A stretch of DNA of 64,000 nt from Paenarthrobacter histidinolovorans (GCF_014647595.1 NZ_BMPM01000001.1:124001-188000), one strand, 5' to 3'. Numbered from the stretch's first letter, positions 35,578 to 44,538 are shown. Notes: generated from the letters alone by a model not told the origin. Program-made: numbers and translations.

Positions 35578-35617
35578 GTGACCAGCCTAACCGCGTACGC
35601 AGAGGCGCGCCCGGGTT

Positions 35618-36718
35618 CTAGAAGCCGTGGCGGGGCACGGCCCTCTGGTACTGCGGAACCCATGGCAGATCATGGCCCAGCCCATACGCTGCCCGGAGCC
35701 ACCAATGCGGATCGCGGAGCGCGGCGCGCGCCATGAAGACGGCATCGGCCCTGCCGTTGGCCACGATGTCTTCCACTTGGGTTGGACTTGTCAGCAGGCC
35801 CACCGCGGCGGTGGGTACGCCGGCGTCGCGCCTTAGCTGCTCGGCGAACCCGGCCTGATAGCCGGGTACCGCGTTGATCTTCTGATGCGCTACCGCGCCG
35901 CCGCTGGAGACATCCACCAGGTCAACGCCCAGCTCTGCCGCAGCATGGGCGAGCCTGGTGGAGGCTCCAATCTCGACACCACCGTCGGCCCAGTCGGAGG
36001 CGGAGATCCGCAGGAGGAGGGGCATCGAATCGGGGATGACTTCCCGGACGGCCTCAACCACCGTGAGCATGAGCCGGTTCCGGCCCTCCTCGTTTCCACC
36101 CCACCGGTCCGTGCGGGTGTTGATGAGCGGGCTCTGGAACTGGTGCAGGAGGTACCCGTGGGCGCCATGGATTTCCACGGTGTCGAAGCCTGCGTCCACA
36201 GCCCGGCCGGCCGCTGCGGCAAAGTCGGCTACGACCCCAAGAATGTCCTCTTCGCTCATGGCCGTTGGCGCTGCATAGCCGTCATAGGCCTGGGTCGTCG
36301 GACCGACCGTCGGCCACCCGCCGTCGTCCTCCGGAACCGAACCCGAGCGGTCCGCGAACGGCCAGTAGGTCGACGCCTTGCGCCCGGCGTGGGCCAGCTG
36401 GGCACCGATCCTGCAGTCCACGGCGCCGTGCCTGTGCACGAACTGCACAATCCGCTCCCAGCCGGCAGCCTGCTCGTCGGAATAGAGCCCGGCATCCAAG
36501 GGGCTGATCCTGCCCGTCCGGTTGACAGCCGCTGCCTCACTCATGATCAGCGCCGCACCTCCGGCGGCGAAGGAACCCAAGTGCATCAGGTGCCAGTCGT
36601 TGGGAACTCCCTCCCCCGTCTCCGGATGGCAGCTGTACTGGCACATCGGCGAGACCCAGCCCCGGTGGGGGATGGTGAGTGAGCGCAAGGTGAGCGGAGA
36701 AAACAGCGCCGATCCCAC
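35618..36718 (-). CDS. NADH:flavin oxidoreductase, YqjM-type old yellow enzyme
   Basis: 366-aa FMN-dependent ene-reductase. It starts LFSPLTLRSLTIPHRGWVSPMCQYS, typical of YqjM/XenA-like enzymes with the cysteine CQYS near the flavin. Later it has HAGRKAS, the substrate-binding pair within EIHGAHGYLLHQFQSPLIN, the signature NTRTDRWGGNEEGRNR, and DVSSGG and GLLTSP in the FMN phosphate region. Start is GTG 36718, overlapping the upstream TPR-protein stop by one base (TAGTG). Physiological substrate unknown; such enzymes reduce activated alkenes. Confidence 0.92.
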   Translation of the reverse strand: MGSALFSPLTLRSLTIPHRGWVSPMCQYSCHPETGEGVPNDWHLMHLGSFAAGGAALIMSEAAAVNRTGRISPLDAGLYSDEQAAGWERIVQFVHRHGAVDCRIGAQLAHAGRKASTYWPFADRSGSVPEDDGGWPTVGPTTQAYDGYAAPTAMSEEDILGVVADFAAAAGRAVDAGFDTVEIHGAHGYLLHQFQSPLINTRTDRWGGNEEGRNRLMLTVVEAVREVIPDSMPLLLRISASDWADGGVEIGASTRLAHAAAELGVDLVDVSSGGAVAHQKINAVPGYQAGFAEQLRRDAGVPTAAVGLLTSPTQVEDIVANGRADAVFMARAALRDPHWWLRAAYGLGHDLPWVPQYQRAVPRHGF

Positions 36719-37701
36719 TAGAAGAGGACCCTCGCCAATCCTTGCCGGGCCTTGGCCACGCGGTCGTCCTTGATTCCTACAACCTCGAAGAGCTCCAGGA
36801 GCCGCAGTCGGGCAGTCTCCCGCTCGGGACCGAAGTTCCTGCCGATGAAGCTGATGATCCGGTTGAAGCCGTCCTCAATGTGGCCACCTGAGATGTCAAG
36901 GTCAGCCACGCCCAGCTGCGCCTCGACGTCGTCGGGCTCCTGGGCGGCCCGGTCACGGAGGGCGTCTGCCTCGGGGGCGGTGAGTTTCTCCAGTCTGGCC
37001 ATCAATTCAACCTGGGCCAAGCCCGCCTTTGCCTCGGCATCAGCCGGTTGTTCAAGGAGCGCCTGCTTGTAGGCCGCTACGGCGGCGTCGTAGTCACCGG
37101 CCTCGATGGCATCGACGGCGGCCTGGTGCAGCGGCGGGAGCGGGGCAGGTTCAGCACTTTCAGCCTGTCCGGCGTCGCCAATGCTCCCGGTGACACCATT
37201 CGCGGCGGCCACTTTGAGCAGTTCATCGACGAGGTTCCGGATTTGCGCGTCATCGGCCGGGCCTTGGAACAGCGGAACCGGCTGGCCTTTGATTACGGCG
37301 ACGGCGGTCGGCACTGCCTCTACCTGGAAGGCCTGGGCAAGTTGCGGGAAGGCATCCACGTCCGCGGCGGCAAGCACCAGGCGTCCGCCATAGCTTTCAA
37401 CGACCTGCTGGGCTGTGTCCAGGACAGCGGGCGATTCGGGGGCGTAACGGGACCAGAGAAGGAAAAGCACGGGAATCTGGGCGGACAACTGCACCAGATC
37501 CTGGAAGTTTGTTTCTGTTGCATCCACGCGAAGCGGGGCCTTGCCGGCGTCACCCCCTTGGGGTGCCTCGCCGTCCGCAGCGACGGGAGCCGGAGGCCCC
37601 TGCGGCGGAGTGGGACGGCGCAACGACGAGAGGTCGACGGCGCCGCGCAGGTTGAGCTGGCTGGCAGCGGCTGGAGTGGGTCGGTATCCGGGCGAACTCA
37701 T
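36718..37701 (-). CDS. Thioredoxin-fold/TPR co-chaperone, YbbN (CnoX)-like, without the CXXC pair
   Basis: 327-aa protein. After a polar N-terminal tail (LRGAVDLSSL is the conserved start), residues about 60-165 form a thioredoxin fold. The usual WCGPC active site reads WSRYAPES, so both cysteines are absent. The second half carries tetratricopeptide-like helices (AIEAGDYDAAVAAYKQALLEQ and following). This matches YbbN/CnoX proteins, holdases that bind unfolded proteins. Redox activity is not expected from sequence. Start ATG 37701 is chosen over GTG 37710. Next to a flavin reductase gene. Confidence 0.85.
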   Translation of the reverse strand: MSSPGYRPTPAAASQLNLRGAVDLSSLRRPTPPQGPPAPVAADGEAPQGGDAGKAPLRVDATETNFQDLVQLSAQIPVLFLLWSRYAPESPAVLDTAQQVVESYGGRLVLAAADVDAFPQLAQAFQVEAVPTAVAVIKGQPVPLFQGPADDAQIRNLVDELLKVAAANGVTGSIGDAGQAESAEPAPLPPLHQAAVDAIEAGDYDAAVAAYKQALLEQPADAEAKAGLAQVELMARLEKLTAPEADALRDRAAQEPDDVEAQLGVADLDISGGHIEDGFNRIISFIGRNFGPERETARLRLLELFEVVGIKDDRVAKARQGLARVLF

Positions 37702-37738
37702 ACCGTCCACTCTAGCCGCTGCCTACCTGCTGGTACGG

Positions 37739-39496
37739 CTACTTGAAGCTGGCTCCCACCAGGCCGCGGGTAGCGGCCACGAGCTTCATGGGATCGGACG
37801 ATCCCGCGGGCGGGATATACACGGCCACAGACTCCGCGAAGTTCAGGACCATGCCGGTGGTGGTTTCCTTGCCGCCGGCAAAGACGGCCGAGTCGTCCTC
37901 AAGCAGGAGCTTGTCGCCCGCTGCCTTGGGAGTTCCTTCGAAGGCGAAGTCCAGGCGCCCCACAACCAAGGCTCCCCCGTCAGCGGTCTTCAGCACAACG
38001 GTCTGGTTGGTGACCGGCGTGTGGGTGAATTTGAAGTTGGCGCTGGTGCCGTTCTTCACGGTGTCCGCCTGGTAGGCCAGGGCTCCGGCGATATACGGGG
38101 AGGACTGGCCATCGGCGAGCTTGCTCCTGTTGGGCGATTCCGGGTTCGTCAGCATCTCACTGAGGATCTCCAACGCCTGGTTGCCGCTGTAGGCCAAGCC
38201 GGTGCTGTCACTGGCAGCAACAGGCTCGGTGCCCTTGCGCGGGACAGGGAAGGACGGGAAGTTGGTGCCCGGCTGCAGCGGCGCGGTGCCCCACAGCTTG
38301 TAGTTTTCACGCGGGGAAAGCTGAACCAGCGTGAGGACCTGCGGAACGACGTTTCCTTCACCCTGGGTCAGGGCATAAACGGTCCGGGGCCAGTCCTTCT
38401 TGGTGCTGATGACACTGCTTTGGAGCTTGGTGGCCCGGACGGGCATGCGCGGTTCGTACGCCGAAACGGTTGACCGGATCTTGTAGTTCTGGGTCCGGAT
38501 CTGGAGTTCCATTTTGTCTACGCGCGGGGCCAGCTTGGCCGCGTCCTTCGCAGCATCGGCTGCGTCCACGGTGCTGGCTACCTGCTCCAGGATGCGCTGG
38601 AGCTGCGATTCGAGCATGACCGGCGTTGCGCCGTCGCCGTCAGCAGATGAAGAAGCCGATGCGGTGGAGGTGGCCTCCGGTGAAGTCGTGGCCTGTGCGG
38701 CCACGGCGGACCCGCCAACCATGACGGCGGCCAGGGCGGCCGCGACGGCCGTGACACGCAGCGCCGGACCTTCAGCTCCACCGGTACGACGACGGCCCTC
38801 ATCGACCGCGGGCGACTGTACGGGAAGCGTGGTGGTTGCCTCGCCACCCTGCGGCCCGTCTCCTTCGCCATCTTTACGGCGGCTGCTCAAAGCCTTGGCA
38901 ACGAACGGCAGCGCCGCACCTGCCAGGATGATGATGATGCCCAGAACAATCAGCGGCACAGCCCAGGGGGTGGTTTCCTTGTTCGGGAAGGTCATGGAGA
39001 TCGCAGACGGCGCAGGCTTGGTTCCGTCAGCTGCCACCAGCAAGGACCACTCGCCGTCGGCCGGCGGGTTCCAGGTGTACTCGAACTCGCCGCTCGCGTC
39101 CTCAGTGCTGACCCAGAGGTCGGATCCTGCCGGGGACGGCGCAGTGGCCTCACCGTCGGCAGAGGTCACTTCGAGTGACTTCTGGTCTGCCGACACGCCG
39201 GTCAGGGTGGTGTGGGCTGTCTTGCCCACCCAGGCATTGACGTCGTCGGGGCGGCCAGTGGCAATGGTGTAGTTGCCTTCACCCTGGATCTTGATCTTCA
39301 CCGGCCCCTCGTGCAGGTCAATCAGTTTTTGATCGATCACGGTCAGCGGGGCAGCTTTGGTATCGCTGGGAACCGAAGCCGTCACGGTCTCAGCGGGGGC
39401 CCAGAAAGTCAGCTGGCCAATGCCGGCCAGCATCGTCAGCAGGCCCAGCAGCACCAGCAAGGCTGCAGTCTTCAAACGCACAGGATCACCTATCAT
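37739..39496 (-). CDS. Large unknown membrane protein (actinobacterial)
   Basis: 585 aa, not recognised as any characterised family. It has three hydrophobic segments: residues about 9-30 (signal-anchor), about 185-208, and about 248-270. Between the first two is an extracytoplasmic beta-rich domain (VKIKIQGEGNYTIATG, DLWVSTEDASGEFEYTWNPP). The part after the third segment is an about 300-residue extracellular domain with a Ser/Ala/Thr-rich linker and a substantial predicted beta content. Between segments two and three is a charged cytoplasmic loop. It is divergent from an AI-2E-family gene. No enzyme motif is apparent. Confidence 0.6.
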   Translation of the reverse strand: MIGDPVRLKTAALLVLLGLLTMLAGIGQLTFWAPAETVTASVPSDTKAAPLTVIDQKLIDLHEGPVKIKIQGEGNYTIATGRPDDVNAWVGKTAHTTLTGVSADQKSLEVTSADGEATAPSPAGSDLWVSTEDASGEFEYTWNPPADGEWSLLVAADGTKPAPSAISMTFPNKETTPWAVPLIVLGIIIILAGAALPFVAKALSSRRKDGEGDGPQGGEATTTLPVQSPAVDEGRRRTGGAEGPALRVTAVAAALAAVMVGGSAVAAQATTSPEATSTASASSSADGDGATPVMLESQLQRILEQVASTVDAADAAKDAAKLAPRVDKMELQIRTQNYKIRSTVSAYEPRMPVRATKLQSSVISTKKDWPRTVYALTQGEGNVVPQVLTLVQLSPRENYKLWGTAPLQPGTNFPSFPVPRKGTEPVAASDSTGLAYSGNQALEILSEMLTNPESPNRSKLADGQSSPYIAGALAYQADTVKNGTSANFKFTHTPVTNQTVVLKTADGGALVVGRLDFAFEGTPKAAGDKLLLEDDSAVFAGGKETTTGMVLNFAESVAVYIPPAGSSDPMKLVAATRGLVGASFK

Positions 39497-39698
39497 CAGC
39501 GGTCGTTGAACTTCAAGGGTAACCGTTTTGTTATCAAGGAGTCAGATCGGGGTGATCCCGGCGACACCTCAAAAAGCCTGCCGTGGCGCCGCCGTGGCCC
39601 GATTCCGCCCTCCTGATAGTGTGGCGATGATCATGATATCCGGGCTCATCATTGCCTGAATTGACCCTGCACCACCAACGAAAAGGCTGTACAAGCGC

Positions 39699-40991
39699 GT
39701 GAAAGACCACATGGAGTCCCGTCCCGACGATGAGCCCGGGGCAGCCGCGGTGAACGCGTCATCGGACGCGCCGTCGGCCTCGGTTCCCGTCCGGACCGGG
39801 CGGCTCGCGGCCATCAGCCGCAGGCTCAGGCAGCCGATCCCGGGTGCGCGCAACCGCGTCCGCTTCGAGATGCCTCCGGAAGACGACGGAGCAGGCGACC
39901 AGGATGGCTTCCGTCCGGAAGACGACCACGGCTTTGGCGCCCCTGGCCCCCGGATGTCGTCGCAGCACCCCCTCTACGTCGGTTTCATGGGAACAGCAGG
40001 CGTAGGTGTCGCCCTTGCTGTGTTCTATATCGCAAGCAACACCACCCAACTGATCCTGTGGATCGTGGCCGCCCTCTTCATTGCCCTGGGCCTTGATCCC
40101 GTGGTGCGCTGGCTGGAATCCCACAAAGTACCGCGCCCGGCAGGCATCCTGATCTCCGTTTCCGCCCTGGTACTCGCCGTTGCGGGCTTCTTTGCGACCC
40201 TGATTCCCACCATCGTTGAGCAGGTGTCCGAAATCGTGCGGCAAGCCCCGGACTGGATCCGCGGTTTCCTCGACTCCGACTTCTTCCGCAACGTGGACAG
40301 CCAGTTCGGCGTGCGCGACCGGATTACCACCGAACTGGACAAGTTCGTCAAGGACCCCGAAGCCATGGGGGGCATCTTTGGCGGTGTCGTTGGTTTCGGT
40401 TCCACCGTGGCCAACGGCCTTTTCGGTTCCCTGATCGTCCTTGTCCTGAGCCTGTACTTCCTGGCAGCACTGCCCTCCATGAAGAAGTGGGCCTACCGGC
40501 TGGCACCCCGCTCCCGGCGCCCCCGCGTGGAAGCCCTCTCCGAGGCCATCACCGATTCCGTGGGCAACTACGTCATCGGCCAGGCGTGCGTCGCCCTCTT
40601 GAACGCCGTCTTCGCCTTCATCGTCATGACCATCCTGGGGATTCCCTTCAGCGTCCTTCTGGCGTTTGTGGTGGCACTGCTCGCCTTCATCCCGCTGGTG
40701 GGCGGCATGATCGCCGCCGTCGTTGTTATCCTCGTGGCCCTCACAGCGGGATGGCAGACAGCAGTGGTCTACGCAATCGCCTATTTCGCATACCTGCAAT
40801 TCGAGGCCTACTTCATCTCGCCGCGCATCATGCAGCGTGCAGTCGCAGTGCCGGGTGCAGTGGCGGTCATCTCCGTTATTGCCGGAGGCAGCCTGCTGGG
40901 CGTCCTGGGCGCACTGATCGCCATTCCCACCGCGGCCGCCATCATGCTCCTGATCAAGGAAGTCTTCATCGTCCGCCAGGACCGGCATTGA
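39699..40991 (+). CDS. AI-2E-family (TqsA/PerM-type) transporter
   Basis: 430-aa membrane protein. An 80-residue charged cytoplasmic N-terminal tail is followed by the family's helices: LILWIVAALFIALGLDPVVR early on, a long polar extracytoplasmic segment (EIVRQAPDWIRGFLD), then four C-terminal helices including LVGGMIAAVVVILVAL and YLQFEAYFISPRIMQRAV, the family signature. Function of members ranges from autoinducer-2 export to Na+/H+ exchange, so I leave it open. Start GTG 39699; an ATG at 39711 is an alternative. Followed by a strong terminator. Confidence 0.88.
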   Translation: MKDHMESRPDDEPGAAAVNASSDAPSASVPVRTGRLAAISRRLRQPIPGARNRVRFEMPPEDDGAGDQDGFRPEDDHGFGAPGPRMSSQHPLYVGFMGTAGVGVALAVFYIASNTTQLILWIVAALFIALGLDPVVRWLESHKVPRPAGILISVSALVLAVAGFFATLIPTIVEQVSEIVRQAPDWIRGFLDSDFFRNVDSQFGVRDRITTELDKFVKDPEAMGGIFGGVVGFGSTVANGLFGSLIVLVLSLYFLAALPSMKKWAYRLAPRSRRPRVEALSEAITDSVGNYVIGQACVALLNAVFAFIVMTILGIPFSVLLAFVVALLAFIPLVGGMIAAVVVILVALTAGWQTAVVYAIAYFAYLQFEAYFISPRIMQRAVAVPGAVAVISVIAGGSLLGVLGALIAIPTAAAIMLLIKEVFIVRQDRH

Positions 40992-41006
40992 CCGTCCGGT
41001 CACACT

Positions 41007-41052
41007 GAAAGATAAAGCCCCTGAACCGGATGGTTCAGGGGCTTTATCTTTC
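41007..41052. terminator. Perfect 21-bp bidirectional terminator
   Basis: Arms 41007-41027 and 41032-41052 are fully complementary (GAAAGATAAAG...CTTTATCTTTC) with a four-base GGAT loop, one of the longest perfect stems in the window. It stands between the AI-2E gene (+) and the alpha/beta hydrolase (-), with the T/A-rich outer stem acting as the U-tract in both directions. Confidence 0.93.
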
Positions 41053-41066
41053 AACTCCGCAAGGGA

Positions 41067-41861
41067 TCAGGCATTCGCCACTGGGCCGGCCCACTCACGC
41101 GGCAGTCCCTGCGCGCCGGCACCTGCTGGAGTGACGTCGTCGACGACCTCATCCAGAACGCGCGCCGCGTACTTTTCGCCCACCCAAAGGTGCTTCGCTC
41201 CATCGACGCCGACAACCCGGGCCTGGGGCACCAGGCTGAACCGGGCGGCAGCTTCGGCCGGCTGCAGGTAGTCATCAAGCTCGGGAACCAGAACCGTCAG
41301 CGGTTTCCCGGAGGCGGCCCATTCCTTGAGGTGGACGTCGGTGGCCCGGTGCAACGGCGGGGACAACAGCACCGCGCCTTCGACCTGGCTCGCCACTGGC
41401 TCAACAGGGCCGTACATCAGAGCCAGTTCCGTCCCGAAGGACCACCCCACCAGCCAGCGGTTGGGCAGGCCCCGTTCAACGGCGAAACGCACCGCTGCCT
41501 CGACGTCGTACCGCTCACCGATGCCTTCTTCGAACTGCCCCTCACTGGTCCCGCGGGGGGATGACGTGCCACGGGTGTTGAAGCGAAGCACCGCGACGCC
41601 GGCCAGGGCAGGAAGCCTGTAGGACGCCTTGCGGTAGACATGGGAATCCATGAAGCCACCGTGGGTAGGCAGCGGATGAAGCGTTATCAGCGTGGCGGTG
41701 ATCTCCCCTGATTCCGGAAGGGCGAGCTCACCCAGCAGGACCTTGCCGTCCTCGGTGGTGAACTTCACATTCTCGCGCTTGGCGGGAAGCACCGTGGAAG
41801 CACGGATCTCGGAGGGCGCGTCCTGTGGGGTGAAAACGAACGAGGCGGGATCGAAAGTCAT
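41067..41861 (-). CDS. Alpha/beta-fold hydrolase
   Basis: 264-aa hydrolase. The N-terminal segment is beta-rich (KFTTEDGKVLLGELALP). The oxyanion/nucleophile region is LVGWSFGTELAL, with Ser in G-W-S-F-G, and the base histidine is likely in DGAKHLWVG. FNTRGTSSP is a conserved early motif. Substrate unknown; it resembles small dienelactone-hydrolase/peptidase-type esterases of actinobacteria. Convergent with the AI-2E gene and 19 bp before a small cysteine-rich gene. Confidence 0.85.
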   Translation of the reverse strand: MTFDPASFVFTPQDAPSEIRASTVLPAKRENVKFTTEDGKVLLGELALPESGEITATLITLHPLPTHGGFMDSHVYRKASYRLPALAGVAVLRFNTRGTSSPRGTSEGQFEEGIGERYDVEAAVRFAVERGLPNRWLVGWSFGTELALMYGPVEPVASQVEGAVLLSPPLHRATDVHLKEWAASGKPLTVLVPELDDYLQPAEAAARFSLVPQARVVGVDGAKHLWVGEKYAARVLDEVVDDVTPAGAGAQGLPREWAGPVANA

Positions 41862-41880
41862 GCATCCAAGCCTAATTGCA

Positions 41881-42225
41881 TCAGCGGTAGCGGTACGTCC
41901 TGGTGTTCCAGCAATTGGTGTGCCAGTGGCGGCGTTCAGCCAGCCCGGCAGCCTGGCCGAACAGGTGGTTGTCGGACCACACCACCAGGTGGGCGATTCC
42001 CGGCAGGATCGCAGTTGAACAGCCCGGACAGATGTACTGCTTTTCCGCTTTTTTGGCCGTCATGGTCCGCACCATCCAGTCACCATCCGGAGCACTTTCA
42101 CGCCGGGCGATCCCCGCCCGGGCCCGCTCAAGGTCGAGCTCCGGCACCGGTTCCGCCCATTTGCCGCCACCACTGCCCGGACGTGGGCCGGGCGCGTTGC
42201 GGCGGGGACGGTTGGAGCGGGGCAT
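41881..42225 (-). CDS. Small zinc-ribbon-like protein, divergent from nucS
   Basis: 114-aa basic protein. The N-terminal half is low-complexity ([16 protein letters not shown]). The C-terminal half holds a probable metal site: CPGC followed by [17 protein letters not shown] and YR. Conserved neighbours of nucS in actinobacteria match this protein; databases often name it ATP/GTP-binding without evidence. Start ATG 42225 follows GGAGGT directly, so spacing is short; an ATG at 42288 would overlap nucS and is less likely. Function unknown. Confidence 0.7.
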   Translation of the reverse strand: MPRSNRPRRNAPGPRPGSGGGKWAEPVPELDLERARAGIARRESAPDGDWMVRTMTAKKAEKQYICPGCSTAILPGIAHLVVWSDNHLFGQAAGLAERRHWHTNCWNTRTYRYR

Positions 42226-42261
42226 ACCTCCATTCTGCCCCAGAGAACCTGGCTCAGGCGG

Positions 42262-42277
42262 TAATGTGGGGCGGGTG
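42262..42277 (+). promoter_or_regulatory. Possible leaderless promoter of nucS
   Basis: TAATGT at 42262-42267 matches a -10 box and ends 7 bases before the GTG at 42275; there is no ribosome site before that GTG. A leaderless mRNA is the simplest reading. Confidence 0.5.
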
Positions 42278-42970
42278 CGACTCGTCATAGCCCGTTGTTC
42301 TGTTGATTATGTTGGCCGTCTTAAGGCCCACCTCCCCCTCGCCACCCGGCTGTTGCTGGTCAAGGCGGACGGCTCGGTGCTGGTGCACTCCGACGGCGGC
42401 TCCTACAAGCCGCTGAACTGGATGAGCCCGCCCGCCACGCTCCGGGTAACGACCCCCGAGGAGACAGAGGTGGAAGAGGGCGTGGTGGAGCAGTGGACGG
42501 TGCAGTCGGCCAAGACAGATGACCGCCTCATCATCAACATCTACGAACAACTGCACGACACCTCACATGACCTTGGCACTGACCCTGGACTGATCAAGGA
42601 TGGAGTCGAAGCGGACCTGCAGCGGCTCCTGGCCGAACAAATCGAGACCCTCGGTGCCGGTTACTCGCTGATCCGCCGCGAATACTTCACGGCCATCGGC
42701 CCCGTGGACATCCTGGCCCGTGACGCCAGCGGCGCCACGGTCGCCGTCGAACTTAAACGCCGCGGTGACATCGACGGCGTCGAACAGCTCACGCGGTACC
42801 TGGAACTGCTCAACAGGGATCCTTTGCTGGCACCGGTGCGCGGTATCTTCGCCGCCCAGCAAATCAAGCCACAAGCGAAGGTCCTCGCCAACGACCGGGG
42901 AATCGACTGCGTCACCCTGGATTATGACGCCATGCGCGGCGTGGATGACAGCGAGTCCCGCCTCTTCTGA
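42275..42970 (+). CDS. nucS: Mismatch-specific endonuclease NucS/EndoMS
   Basis: Cuts both strands at mismatched bases and provides the MutS/L-independent mismatch repair of actinobacteria. The 231-aa protein starts [16 protein letters not shown], with a start GTG at 42275. The catalytic residues D145 (GPVDIL), E159 and K161 (VAVELKRR) keep the D-x13-E-x-K spacing known from archaeal NucS (D160, E174, K176 in Pyrococcus abyssi). The C-terminus SESRLF is a candidate sliding-clamp motif. Divergent from a small zinc-ribbon gene. Confidence 0.94.
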   Translation: MRLVIARCSVDYVGRLKAHLPLATRLLLVKADGSVLVHSDGGSYKPLNWMSPPATLRVTTPEETEVEEGVVEQWTVQSAKTDDRLIINIYEQLHDTSHDLGTDPGLIKDGVEADLQRLLAEQIETLGAGYSLIRREYFTAIGPVDILARDASGATVAVELKRRGDIDGVEQLTRYLELLNRDPLLAPVRGIFAAQQIKPQAKVLANDRGIDCVTLDYDAMRGVDDSESRLF

Positions 42971-43002
42971 AGAGGCCTCAAGGTGAGTGTGCCGCGGGCC
43001 AC

Positions 43003-43014
43003 TAGAATCGGAAC
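43003..43014 (+). promoter_or_regulatory. Possible leaderless promoter of nagA
   Basis: TAGAAT at 43003-43008 is a strong -10 match and ends 6 bases before the ATG at 43015. No ribosome site lies between, consistent with a leaderless transcript. Confidence 0.55.
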
Positions 43015-44262
43015 ATGACTGCCGCAACCCGTTTTGCCACATCGTCCGCGCCAAGCCATCAGATCATCAAAGGAACGCTGGTCAGCGACGGCGAGGTGGT
43101 GGAAGACGGCCTGCTGGCCATCGATGGGGACCGGATTGCCTATGCCGGTCCCGCTGACGGCTTTGACCAGGAAGCCTTCGAAGGTTTCGAAGGCGCAATC
43201 CGTCTTGGAATCCCCAGCGGCAGCTACCTCCTTCCCGGCCTGGTTGACGTCCACTGCCACGGCGGCAATGGCGGCGACTTTCCGAGCGGCGAAGAAGCTT
43301 CGGCCCGCAAAGCCATCGAGTTCCTGCACCGCTCGGGAACCACCACTTTCCTGGCGAGCATGGTCACCGCTCCGCGGGAGGACCTCCTGCGTGGAATAGA
43401 ACTTTTCGTCAAGCTCTCGGAGGAAGGACTGGTCGCCGGAATCCACCTTGAGGGACCGTTCCTCTCCCATGCGCGCTGCGGAGCCCAGAACCCGGATTAC
43501 CTGCTTGAGCCGGACCTGGAACTCATGGATGAGTTGGTGGCCGCAGCGGCCGGCAAGCTCGCCACCATGACGTATGCCCCGGAACTCCCCGGCGCGGCCG
43601 CGCTGGTGGACCTCATGACCTCCCACGGCGTGACGCCCTCCTTGGGACATACCGACTGTGACGACGCCACCGCTGTCGCGTCCTTGGCCGCCGCCCGCGA
43701 AGGGCTTGAGTCAGCAGGTTTCGACGGCGTGAGTTCCCTTCCCACCGTCACCCACCTTTTCAATGGGATGCCTCCGATGCATCACCGCGCGCCGGGACCC
43801 GTGGCCGCTTGCCTGCGCATGGCGCAGGAAGGCAAGGCCGTGGTGGAACTGATCGCCGATGAAACGCATCTGGCCCCCAGCATGGTCTCCACGGTCTTCC
43901 AGCTGGTAGGAGCGGCCAACGTTGTCCTCGTGACCGATTCCATGGCTGCCGCCGGCCTGTCCGACGGCAGCTACATGCTCGGTCCGTCCCCGGTGACAGT
44001 CAGCAACGGCGTAGCCACGCTCGATGCCACTGGTTCGATTGCCGGAGGCACCGCCACGCTCCTGGACGTTGTCCGCAAAACGGTGGCCGCCGGCGTCGCT
44101 CTTCCTGAGGTTGTTTGTTCCGCTACTGCAGTGCCGGCCGCGGTCCTGGGCCTTTCCGATGAAATAGGCGGGCTGCGGCGCGGGCTGCGTGCCGATGTTG
44201 TCGTCACCAATGAAGACCTTGAACTGACCGGTGTGATGCGCAATGGACAATGGCTGTCCTAG
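43015..44262 (+). CDS. nagA: N-acetylglucosamine-6-phosphate deacetylase
   Basis: Removes acetate from GlcNAc-6-phosphate, the step before NagB. The 415-aa amidohydrolase has the metal motif DVHCHGG near residue 80, HLEGPFLS, SLGHTDCDDATA, VTHLFNGMPPMHHR and the catalytic aspartate in VTDSMAAAG. All ligands for one metal centre are present. It is monocistronic, immediately downstream of nucS. Confidence 0.94.
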   Translation: MTAATRFATSSAPSHQIIKGTLVSDGEVVEDGLLAIDGDRIAYAGPADGFDQEAFEGFEGAIRLGIPSGSYLLPGLVDVHCHGGNGGDFPSGEEASARKAIEFLHRSGTTTFLASMVTAPREDLLRGIELFVKLSEEGLVAGIHLEGPFLSHARCGAQNPDYLLEPDLELMDELVAAAAGKLATMTYAPELPGAAALVDLMTSHGVTPSLGHTDCDDATAVASLAAAREGLESAGFDGVSSLPTVTHLFNGMPPMHHRAPGPVAACLRMAQEGKAVVELIADETHLAPSMVSTVFQLVGAANVVLVTDSMAAAGLSDGSYMLGPSPVTVSNGVATLDATGSIAGGTATLLDVVRKTVAAGVALPEVVCSATAVPAAVLGLSDEIGGLRRGLRADVVVTNEDLELTGVMRNGQWLS

Positions 44263-44342
44263 CGAAGCCAGGCGGATAATTGCAGGCAACGATGCGTTAC
44301 CTTCTTTTTACCTAAATTTTCCTCAAATGGGCCTAAAGACCG

Positions 44343-44538
44343 TTGACCTCCGGCGGAGCACATGAAAGTGTTGTAGCAGTCTTTGTGTAGGTGGTTTTCA
44401 TGCTCGCAAGACGAGTTGCGAGCGTGAAGCTCCTGCGAATCCAACCAGGTCTGCCTGGGAGGAATTCAGGTCTTCTCGCGGAGTAACAAGGCCGGTACGA
44501 AGTGTATCGGACTGAAGTTCCATAATGAGGAGATATAC
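44343..44538 (+). promoter_or_regulatory. Long 5' untranslated region of cspA
   Basis: A TTGACC (44343-44348) could be a -35 for cspA, leaving a leader of up to about 170 nt before the start. The leader contains an 8-bp hairpin (GCTCGCAA / TTGCGAGC at 44402-44423, six-base loop) and a smaller CCAGG/CCTGG stem at 44444-44458 or so. It ends in GAGGAGA 6 nt before the ATG. Long structured leaders are typical of cold-shock mRNAs. Confidence 0.55.

Noticed and set aside
39759..41054. Open frame of 431 codons antisense to the AI-2E gene
   Set aside because: Low-complexity acidic/His-rich product typical of antisense frames; the plus-strand gene is clear.
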